Part shown: in pieces, positions 10,543 through 20,035 of the stretch | How the letters are laid out: the number at the start of each line of letters is the position of its first letter | How positions within the stretch are numbered: the first letter of the stretch is position 1 | NCBI GenBank assembly: GCA_905178155.1 | Contig: CAJINV010000001.1 | Location: 12,956,635-13,020,634 of the forward strand | DNA from: Amoebophrya sp. A120 | Lineage: Eukaryota; Sar; Dinophyceae; Syndiniales; Amoebophryaceae | Direction of reading: 5' to 3' | Length of the DNA stretch: 64,000 nt | Made by a program: the position numbers and the translations under genes | The notes under the pieces: model-generated | Database searches by the model: none | Seen by the model: only the letters and a program-made list of their open reading frames with translations | What the model was told of the DNA's origin: nothing

Positions 10543-11774
10543 TTCTACACACAACAATTTTTGACACTTCAACACTTTAGCTTCACCATGGTTTCGATTG
10601 AAGGGTTAGCCGTCGAATCTTTATGAGTGTATTTTGAAACACTAACACACTTCTTGTTGTCAGGATCCCGCACCCGAAAACAGTGCCATTGATAGTGGTG
10701 GAAGATCAAGTGCCTGTAAGACAGAAACTTGAGGTAGCATTTAAAGATGCGGGCAAAAAATCATGAAGACACAGCATCTCGGCATGATCAATGAACCGGC
10801 ACAATATATAATTTGATCTTAATTTTTTCCACCAATACCAGTTGACAGACATGCAGATCTTCAAAGCTGGATGAAAGACATTTCCATGCACTTCCAATTT
10901 GCAGCCACTGGCATGATCTCCTTTCGGTGCGTGTGCCGGTAGTGATAGATCATTTCACCGACCGTCAAGGCAATGGAACGATACCATTCTTGAAGATCGT
11001 GCCCATGACTCATTTCAACATCAAGATCAACCTGAAGATCTCTCCGGGCAAAGATCGATGATTCAGCCGAGAAATTTGTTGCCTTTCGGGTTTCAGATCA
11101 TGTCCTCCGCGTTTGGCGGGTTTGTGTTTCATCTCTGATCCATTCAATCAATGCGTTTATTCGCCTTATTGCTGTCTATGTCTATCTCTATTCAAAGTGT
11201 GGCACATACTTGGCGATACCAAAACCGACACCGACAACGCATCAAGCTGCGACAGCGTAGTCCAACTGAAACATGAGGTCTGCGACCCAGAAGCAAGCAG
11301 CTTCGACGTTCCTGGTGCATTGTTGGTTGCTCACAAGCAAGCGACACACAAGTGCCGCGGTGCGGACAAAAAAGTTGATACTATGCGTTCTTAAAAAAAA
11401 TAAAAAAATCGAATCAAGAGCTACACGTAGCAGGGGGTACCTGCTACAAAAAGCTCTTTCATGTCTAGGTGCATATTAGGGTAAAGACTACTAGTAGTGC
11501 ACTTGTGCGTTGTCTGTTCTGGGGTACAGATACAGACGCCACAAAGAAACCCGAGACAGTGTAAACTCGACTGATTTCTACATCATTCCTTCCATAGGAT
11601 AAAAGAAACTACTACTTCTTACTTAGACGACACAACCACAAGAAAAACTACTCGATCTACTGAGTGTTTGTGCTGTCGTCTGAGGTGTTTCAAAAAAAAC
11701 CCGCTGATCATCTGCTGCGTTGGTCGTGAAGAAGAATGCGCTCATTCGAACATTTTGAAGTACGTCGGTTACAC
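10543..11774. other. Intergenic, nothing recognised
   Basis: There is no frame above about 95 codons and no motif. An A-rich run lies near 11390-11410. The stretch separates the helicase gene from the next gene's 3' end. Confidence 0.5.
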
Positions 11775-14700
11775 TTACACAACCGCGCCGTCACTTCGTG
11801 GCGTGTCCTCTGTGTCTCCGACGTGCAATTTGGGCATGCTCGCCAGCACAGCGGAACTTGCGGTGCTGGTCCGCAAGGACGCGGCACTCCGTATGGGGCT
11901 CTCAAACGTTACATTCTCAACTGTTACATGATTTGTCATGCAAAAACACTATCACTATTCACACGACCCAGCCTGCCTTGCATGACAACTTCTCGACGCG
12001 CTACATAGCACTATAATCAGTCCCAAATCTGTAATGCAAAAGGCGCAATCTTCCTCCTGTACTTTTGCCACTCTTGCATTGCAAATTCATGTAACAGCTG
12101 AGAATGTAACGTTTGAGAACGCCATACTCCGACGGCGGAGCCCGGCGTCTCGGGAGGCGCACTGGCCCTCGTGAATGCCGAGATCGTATCAAATGCAAAA
12201 GTGTCTGGGTCTGGAAACTTGTGATGCAAGTCAGGGAAAAATGCGCATACTGTATATGCACTGCCGAGCATGACAAGTTTTTCCGTGGTTCAGAGTTGCG
12301 TACTCCGCATGAGACACTGCGTTTTTGCATGACAGGCAAGAGAAGCCCTTTGCGGCCACGCAATACAGAGCTCAGAGTCATGCCGGACTAGCATGACATA
12401 TCCCGGAATCATCCAGACCCAGACATTTTTACTTTTGATAGATCGCACGCGGGAACTATTTCGCGACACCCGCGCTGGAGGTATTTGCAATGTACGGGCC
12501 GCAGCCCACACACGCATTTCTCGTGTAGCCGCCGCGTGTTCTCATCCCGGAAAGCGCGATCGCAAAACTGGCACCTGAGCGCGAGCAAATGATCGACTGC
12601 GGGCGCGGCGGCGCGCAAGCTGGTCGTGATCGGTCGAGACACGCCGGCAGCGAAGGACTGCAGATCCTGTCCCCTCGTGGCTCGGCTTTCCAACCGGTCT
12701 GCGTTGGAAATATTTGACGAGAAAGCTGAAGGGCTCTGTCGCTGTTTCAGTTCCTCGCGATGAAAAGCGTCGAACTTTTGCCCATCTCTGACCGGGTGGA
12801 TCGCGACGGACTGAATCGCCGCATCGACCTGCGACTTAAGATCGGTGTGGTCGGCTGCGCGCGCCAGAAACTGGCATCGGTCCAGGTGCCGTGGCAATGA
12901 CGACTGGGTAAAGTTGCGGCCACACCCCGGACAGGCGTGCCACGCCTCCATCTTTTTCTGCTGGAGCGTTTGCACCCGCTGCGGATCGAACTCCGCAGGC
13001 AACGCGATCTTGCGACTCCGAAACCGCTCGACGGAGTAGGTCCCGGGGCCTGGCGCGAGGCGGCGGTCCCGGTCGATGATGCCGCGGTCGTGCAGCGTCA
13101 CCGGAATGGTGTAGCAGGGCTGCGTTTTGGTCTGCTTCACCGGGTTCGCGTACGTTCCGGGGCCCGGCGTCTCATTCCGCTCCGCGGCGAGGACGATGTA
13201 GGTTTGTCTGCCCGGTAGGGACGACGGCGTACTCGCGCCCAAACGGCCTCCGCCCGCGGTGTTGAGCTGGTGCGCGACCTGGTGGCCGTCTGTGTCTGTT
13301 CCGTTATTTTCTCCTGGTCCTGCCGAGTCTTTCGTTTTTTCCAGGGAAGTCGCGGCTGTGGAACCGGAATCTTTCTCGACCACCAGGGCTTTTATGTAAT
13401 CTGGAACCGCCGTGGCATTTTGCTCATCCGAGTTTATTTCCGCATCTACTTCTTCGCCGTCACTCCGCGGTGCGCCCTTCGTAATCGAAAAGAGTGGCGC
13501 GCTCGGACCTCGCGTCCGCTTACGGACCGTGCGGGACTCCAATCCAAGCACCGAGTCCACAGGTTCCAGGGAGAGCCAGTAGGTGTCAAAAGCCTCGTCT
13601 GTCGAGGCAGCGTAGAGGCCGCGCAGCTCTTTTTTCGTTACCACGCCGCCTCCGAGTACGCCGTCGTAGCGAAATTCCGAACGGACCGCAGTCCTCGTCC
13701 GCGAAGTAAGTCGTGTTTGCAGCCCCACAGTTTGATCAACCTGTTCACCTAGAAGTTCCTCGCTCTGATCTGTAACGACCACTGCAGTATCCCCGCCAAC
13801 TTCTGGCTCTGGCGAGAGCGCGCCCTCGTGCTGCGGTAGGGTGTCGAACCAAGCTCGCAGCTCAGCTTCGTCCGTATCGCCACCATAGGCCGCTTTGAAC
13901 TCCTCGAATGAATATTCCACCTGCTCTGGGTCCTCCGGATCGTATCTTTTCACAACTACAGCTGGAGCTAATACGGCCTCCTGGCCTGATTGTGCACCTA
14001 CTGCTCCACCTTTTACCGGTAGGCCCTGCCAGAACGCTTCGAAATCTTCCTCGGTTTCGTCTGAGTAAAACTCCCGAAACTGTTCCCGGGTGTACTCGCC
14101 CTCCTCTGGGTCCCCGGGGTCGTACCGCTTTTCGTCTTGTTGCGCGCCGGCGCCGCCGACTGCGGCAGCTGGAGGCCCTGCTCCCTCCATGCCTTCTTCG
14201 AGGACTGCATCTGCGGTGCTCGGTCGATACCAGGCGCCGTCATCCTGCTCTCCCTCCGCAGCCGCTCCTGCAGTTGCTGGCGAAGAACTCGCTCCGGCGA
14301 CGGCTATTGGCAACGACTGGTACCAGGTGTTGAACTGCGCGTCGGTCTCGTCGGGGTAGAATTCCCGAAACTCCGCGCGTGTGTAGGCTGCTTGCTCCGG
14401 GTCCTCCGGGTCCGTGCGCTTTTCCTCTGGTGTGTTAATGCCCGCGCCCCCCTCGTCGGGAGCGAACAAGAAGCTCGATGAAGGATAGCGGGAACAGCAT
14501 CTTTTTGACAACGCTTCTTTGTCACAATACTCATCCTGCAATGCCTGTTTACCATCTCGTCCGACGTTGACCACGAGGACGTCCTGATGACGAGCGAAAC
14601 CACGATCAAAATCTACCGCACCACTGCATTCACTGTTTCTTTCTGGGTAATACAGAAAAGCCGGTGGCAAACCCCTGGGCTGTATGCAATCGACCGCCCG

Positions 14701-15963
14701 AGCCTCGTTATCTGCGAACACCCGGTCGATATTGCGCTTTCCTCGCGCCGGCTGGTCACCGATTTGATGCCTCACACGACCTCCTGCGCGGGCAGCCGAG
14801 TCGGCCTCATCACTACCGACCTGCAGGTGCCCGTGGTCCAAAAAGCCACCCTCGCGCACGTCGCGGCAGCTGGCGGTAGGCATGGCTTTTCGCACGGGGT
14901 ACGCCGACACGTCGAACTGCTGCACGCCCCTGCGGTTCCGATGCTCCGCCGCGGCTTCCTGCCCGGTGTGCTGCAGCGCTATCCCGCCATCATGGTCCTG
15001 AAACCCGCCGTCTTTGTAGTCACGCCGGTACTGCTGCTTTAGCGGCGCCGATTTTGCGACTGTTAGTGGCCGCCCGAGCCGATTTTCGACTACCCCGGGC
15101 CCGCCGGATTCTCCATCTTTGAACTGGTGGAATATCGAGTAGTCGCTGTGCTCCTGGCTGAAGTCCAAGTTCCGCAGTGGGCGGGACTTATCGATGGTAG
15201 TGGCGTGAGGTTTGTGCTTGAACCAGACTTCGGCGTCTGTCTTCGCTTGGTTTTCCTGGTCCCCGATATGAAAGCCATTCCGAAAGTCGGCCGAAAAGTC
15301 CACTGTTTGTTTCTTCCGGGCATCCGGCGCAACAGCGTTGGGGCCGCTATTCGCCGGTGCGCCATCCAGGCGGCGCGTCACGTCCGTGAACTTCAACCTT
15401 TGCGACGTGGATCTCTGCTTCAACTGCTCGGTGGGGTTTGAGGAGACAGCTTCTGGCGTCCTCGGGCGCAGCCGCGCAAGTTCCGGCGGCCGCGGAGCTG
15501 ATGCTGAAGCAAGAGCAGGGTCATGGTTGATTTTTTCTGTCGGCGCCAACAGGTGGTATTCCTTGTGCCAGTCGCTCGTGTCGTTTTTGGGCGGAATCTT
15601 CACTATACCGCCGTAGTCCGGCTCCTCCCGATACCACCAATACGGGTTCGCACCCACAATGTCGGCGCTGTTTCGGTCCCTGGTCTCGTCCAGCACACTG
15701 TAGCGATCCCGCTTCACCTCAGCATTCCGATTGTTGCGGTTGTGATTTTTCTGCAGACTCTGCCCAGCTTCGTCACACCGCCCGTCCGGGTGCGGCTGAA
15801 GGCTGAGAAGATCATAATTCCGTATATTCGGATCACTCTCCTTCTCGTAGCGAAGGTGCTTGTGACGAAAATCGGTGCGGTGAAGGTCGGCCGGCTCGAA
15901 CAACGGGAGGCCCGTGTATTCCGGAACCTCGCTGTCAGGTGGGAGATCGCACTCGACCGTCAT
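11775..15963 (-). CDS. STPGR-repeat / C2HC and TRAF-type zinc-finger protein
   Basis: The model is complement(join(11775..11885, 12126..12180, 12440..15963)), 1229 residues. The N-terminal 500 residues are polar and Arg/Asp-rich. Four imperfect repeats of about 38 residues follow at roughly 515, 612, 672 and 764; the first three read RYDPEDPEQ-x-EYT-x-EEF-x-FY with a D-E-T-D and a W..LP end, and the fourth is degenerate. Two sperm-tail PG-rich (STPGR) motifs PGPGTY lie near 933 and 971. A C2HC finger is C1011, C1014, H1026, C1030. A second finger begins at C1131/C1134. A TRAF-type finger has C1159 and C1166 in exon 1 and its His and last Cys in exon 2 (GIHEGQC). STPGR proteins are mostly ciliary or microtubule-associated, so an axonemal or cortical role is plausible. 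Both introns are introners. The ATG at 15963 opens the frame. The zinc-finger join strongly supports the splicing. Confidence 0.82.
11886..12125 (-). mobile_element. Introner element, last intron of STPGR gene
   Basis: A 240 bp insert flanked by CGGAGT direct repeats (plus-strand ACTCCG at 11886-11891 and 12126-12131). Terminal inverted repeats extend about 40 bp and include CTCAAACGTTACATTCTCA at one end and its reverse complement at the other. Removing the insert with one repeat joins CGG AGT to GCC GCG in frame. No position within the repeat offers GT-AG. TGTCATGCA-type motifs occur inside. Confidence 0.85.
12181..12439 (-). mobile_element. Introner element interrupting TRAF-type finger codons
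   Basis: A 259 bp insert flanked by CGATCT direct repeats (plus-strand AGATCG at 12181-12186 and 12440-12445). Inverted ends share TGTCTGGGTCTGGA plus a similar outer part (TATCAAA..AAAA). Splicing one repeat copy out gives GAT CTC GGC ATT CAC, restoring the missing His and Cys of a zinc finger. Splice ends are not GT-AG. Several TGTCATGC copies lie within. Confidence 0.88.
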
Positions 15964-16885
15964 CTTGGCGAGAAAGGCTCAACCGTCAAGAGCGCATGGA
16001 ACGCAGGAAAGATATTACAGTGCCAGGGACAACACGAATACTTCGTGAAAACAACGCCTCCTTCGAATCAGATACAAGCCGCAGGAGCTACTTCTAGCAC
16101 AATGGTGAAGGGGATTCTTCTGTTAATGGTATGGTGTAAATGAAGTTAGTGCTACTTGTGTGCGTCGCAACTGATTGTAAATTACTTATTCACTTTGTTG
16201 ATGCGAGTGCGACGTAAACGAGGCACACGACGTGACCCGTCGCACGCGCAGCTTTCACTGGAAAATGAACGACCGCAAGCCGAATACGAAGTGGAAACAA
16301 GCTTGCAATACATGGATAAGGTAACAGGAAGGTGCAGAAGCACGACGAATGAACTGTGTTGCACGACACGACACATTGTGTAGAACGACTAAAACATCCT
16401 GGCTGAGGGTCCATCGCCTTCTCCTTTCTTTTGTTGCTGGACGAAGAAGAAATGGAAATGGATTCAGCTGCGCTCTACTACACAATGAACGAGGACCGAA
16501 TTACGGTTGAACCGCAGCTACTGTTGCGCATTTTCACTTTTAGACTTTTACAACGACAGGGATAACCTTATTGCATGGCATGAACGATGAAAACACCGGA
16601 AACTCTTAACGAAACTCTTGCCTTGCAGCTGTTTACGAAATTTGCAAGAGCACCAATGGATGAATGGCGAACCTTTATCTCCGAACACAGTCGCTCTTTC
16701 GTACGAAGAGCGAAAGCTACGCCTTTCGGGCATAGTGGCGAGCTAAGCACTACTACTGCGCCTGTGTGTATGAGGAACTTCTTCTGCGAATATTAGGACA
16801 AAGACATATGGAGGACATTCACATGTCGTGTCTGCATGCTAGCACCACTGGCAACAGCGAGCTGAAAGTAGAACCCCGATCGAAT
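15964..16885. other. Intergenic, nothing recognised
   Basis: Only short frames on both strands. It holds the 5' flank of the STPGR gene's neighbour and the RPL38 3' UTR. Confidence 0.5.
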
Positions 16886-17489
16886 TTACTTCAGCACGGT
16901 GACCTTCCTGCGTCCCTTGATTTCCTTCTTCTCGAGGGAAGGAGTCAAAGACTGCGCCAAGCGGTCCGCCTTCGTCTTGTCCTTGACAACCAGAGTGTAC
17001 CTGAAATTTTGATTTTGTTGGATATTTAGATCGATCGAGGACGAGGACGTTTCGATGTTGGCCTCAGTCATGCTACAACTCTCTCAGCAATAGGCGTCGA
17101 AACCGAGTAAAGCAAATCAAACTTCGAGTAAAACTCGTGCGGGTCTGCAAAATTGGTTTAGGTTTCCTTTCGACGAAAAGCACACCTTCCCTCTTAAGCT
17201 ACTCATACCGACACTCTACTGCGTATTTCGCCATGTTGCTCTACACGGCAGTGAAGATGAATATGGAAAAATGCGCCAGCACTGTCTTTAAATTGTCCAA
17301 AAGTTATCTCGAAAGGCAAGGAAAAGCAAAATGTGCATATTCATACAGGTAGCGGGAGCAGCGAATCTTGAACTTGGTGACGACGTTGCCGCTGGACTGC
17401 TCCGGACTCTTCAGGATGATCACCTTCTTGGCATCCTTTCGGCGGGAGTGCTGCAAGAAAGTGCGGATTTCCTTGATTTCCTTCGGCAT
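16886..17489 (-). CDS. RPL38: Large ribosomal subunit protein eL38
   Basis: The model is complement(join(16886..17000, 17347..17489)), 85 residues. It is a component of the cytosolic 60S subunit. Exon 1 starts [12 protein letters not shown] and contains [12 protein letters not shown] and [10 protein letters not shown]. Exon 2 continues [18 protein letters not shown]. The intron (17001..17346) is canonical: donor GTATGA, acceptor TTTCAG, splitting the codon before the YTL segment. The family is usually about 70 residues. This copy has an insertion SPEQSSGN in the middle and a basic tail GRRKVTVLK. The ATG at 17489 matches the universal MP-x-EIKEI start. Confidence 0.95.
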
Positions 17490-18483
17490 CTTTTAGTTTT
17501 GGTTTCCGAAATGATTTGTCCTACTATGCAGAAGAATTCTCCTCTGAAGTTCCCTGTGGTTTTTGTTTCCACGGTGACAAAAATTGGTTGGCGAAAAAAA
17601 TATACATTTATGACAGGGAGGTGTCCGTGGTTTTACCGATCTTCTTTCACAGTGAGCATTTTTCCACGAATCTCATATCAGCCGATCCTTTGTCCGGATG
17701 TGCATTCTGATCTCCAGATATCTAAAGAAGCAGATCTGGCGGAAGATTTAGATTTTCGCCTTTTTTAGAACCCGATCGCTTTCGAATTGATTTTGATCCT
17801 GTTGTGCCTGCACATGATCCGAAATGACTCTCATGAATTTCAATTTCTCATTCTCTTGTCTCTTTTGAATTTGATTTTGATCTCATGTGCCGTCTGCAAT
17901 TTGAATTTCTTTCACCACTGAGACAAGATCGAAGGAGGCTTTGGAGATTCTCCTCCGATGGATCTTTTAAGGAACAAAAATCTTCGCTCGAAATAATACA
18001 TTGCCTAGGGTGCATAACTCAGCGTGTTCTGTACAAAATCTAGCTCAGGCACATTTCATGATGTCAATCACATTGACCTTGACACCATGGAAAAGCACTC
18101 AGGCGTCAGGAGATGCAGGGTGAACAACATCTGGCGCAATCACTTTAGATGCGACAAGTTTTTTTGATCACGAATTCGTCCCCGTCTGTTCACTCTTTCG
18201 ATCCAGGAAATTGCCGCGTCTAGTTCTTGCAAGTCAGATGATGGAGCCTGATCTCCTAGAAAGACGATCGCTACAATCTAAATTGCGACTGCGCGATCTC
18301 TCTCGTTTCCGTCGTTGAAAAAGCCACTCAATCATCATCTATTTTCATCTTCGCCGCACACGGACTCAAAATAGAGAGAAAAACATCAACTGCCAAGCAG
18401 TTGCAGCTCATCTTCCGTAAATTCGACACGCCTTCCGTGCGCCGTCACGACATCGGAGTTCCTCCGAAGTTTAAATTTGGTGT
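17490..18483. other. AT-rich intergenic region
   Basis: About 1 kb, visibly AT-richer than flanking coding DNA, with short degenerate repeats of the GATTTTGATC / TTTGAATTT kind around 17710-17900. No coding signal was found. It contains the RPS27A 3' flank and the RPL38 promoter side. Confidence 0.5.
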
Positions 18484-19147
18484 CTACTTCTCCTCCTCCT
18501 TGTTGAACATGAAGGTGAGCCCCGACTTCCCGCAGTGGTATCGGTTGTGGTGCATGGCCATGAAGACGCCAGCTCCGGCGATCGGGCTCTCCTTACGTAA
18601 GCGGGTCACCTTTCCATCGCCGCCGACCTAAACCAGAAATTTAGATTTAGATGTCATAGTACTAGCTCTTCATCAACATGCTCGGCTTTTGGAGCTCACA
18701 AGCAAATCACTTTTTGAAACTACTAAATGTGGCATCGTGGACGAATCCGAATCTGTCGTTCCTAGCTAATAGCTTGTCCGTTTATGATGACCCTATGATC
18801 ACAGCAGAAGGTGAAGTACGTATTGTTATTGGTTTTACCTTGTAGTATTTCAGCACTGCGAGCTTGACCTTCTTGTGCTTGTGCTTGATCTTCTTCGGCT
18901 TGGTGTACTGCTTCTTCTTGCGCTTCTTTCCCGCACCGAGCAGGTCGACGTTGACGTCGACAGTGCACTCCTCTTGCAACACATCCCCGACGAAGGCATC
19001 CTCCGGAATGTCCTTACCCGCGTAGGACAAGTGGAGATTTTCCTCAACATCCAACGTGGAAATCAACTCACCCACGGTTGCCTTCTCGTCGATGCAACGC
19101 ACCTGGGAGGTGCCGTCGACACCACGCACAAAAACCTGCATCGGCAT
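18484..19147 (-). CDS. RPS27A: eS31 (S27a) fused to a degenerate ubiquitin-like domain
   Basis: The model is complement(join(18484..18627, 18839..19147)), 150 residues. The C-terminal half is ribosomal protein eS31: the basic [20 protein letters not shown] stretch, [10 protein letters not shown], then [17 protein letters not shown] and LTFMF. The N-terminal 75 residues occupy the place of ubiquitin ([18 protein letters not shown]) but are strongly diverged, and the cleavage-site region reads LLGAG instead of the RGG of ubiquitin. Of the four zinc-ribbon cysteines normally in eS31 only one (HCGK) remains. The intron (18628..18838) is canonical: donor AAG|GTAAAA, acceptor TTTAG. The ATG at 19147 gives MPMQVF; the second Met would be the ubiquitin-like start. 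Confidence 0.93.
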
Positions 19148-19576
19148 AGCTCTGCAAAGAAATGATCCGACTAGGTGTAAGAGAGGTTCGATAGAAACAA
19201 ATAAACGGGAAAAATCCTAGGACCACAGCGAACCGGGGCGGACTGAAGAGTCAAGTGAGGAGCACAATGTTGATTTTGTTTTTCCAGTTTCAAATTGAAT
19301 GATGAAGAAGAGCCAATAACCGGCACTGAACCCGCAGCGCGATCTTCAGCAGTACAGCGCAAGCCGAAGCTTTAAATTTAGGTGCGTTCGTGCATGATCG
19401 TTCTTGTTCCATAATACCCATGCTCGACGTCCGAAGTGAGATCCATTAGCTAGTAGCGCATCGGAAGATGCTACTTCCACTCGCTGCAAGATACAGATGA
19501 TACACACATATACATATTACGAATACGCTACCAGGGCACTTGATCTTTCATCTCCTCGAAATGGATCTTAAAAAAC
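19148..19576. other. Intergenic, nothing recognised
   Basis: This is the 5' flank of RPS27A. No open frame of note. Confidence 0.5.
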
Positions 19577-19807
19577 TCAGCAACTGTACCAGAATAGGGG
19601 GAACAAAGAGTACACAGGATCTTCCACACATCGACATCTTCTACTAGACCAGAAATCCTTATTCATCGACGCTGGTAGTGTGCACCCTAAACTAATGATC
19701 GGTTTGCTGCCCTCAACTCCTTCAACTGTAGTCACACGACGAGCCATTACCTTTGCTTCCAAATCCAATAGGAGTGTCACGGCTTTTGCTTTACTGCTCG
19801 CAGACAT
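19577..19807 (-). CDS. Possible small unknown protein or first exon
   Basis: A 76-codon frame starts with ATG at 19807 (MSASSKAKAVTLLLDLEAKV). The first 20 residues look protein-like. The rest is less convincing, and a potential donor AAG|GTAATG follows codon 19, so this may be the first exon of a longer gene. No family is recognised. The frame lies just downstream of the TPR gene. It may be chance. Confidence 0.25.
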   Translation of the reverse strand: MSASSKAKAVTLLLDLEAKVMARRVTTVEGVEGSKPIISLGCTLPASMNKDFWSSRRCRCVEDPVYSLFPLFWYSC

Positions 19808-20035
19808 TATTCACGACAGAGAGTTCAAAGATAAAGTCCATACGCAAGAGTGAATGCGTAGCGCAGCTTTCACATTCATATTCGCTGCCGAAAAGATAAA
19901 GAAAGTGGTAGTTCTAGTTGTAGCTCATTGATTCGTTTGCAAAAAAGACAGGATGCAGACGAGTTGCCATTCTTCATTCAGCACGGAATCAGTCGCCAAC
20001 ACTGAAACATTCGCGGTGGGTACGTCCCCTCAAAC

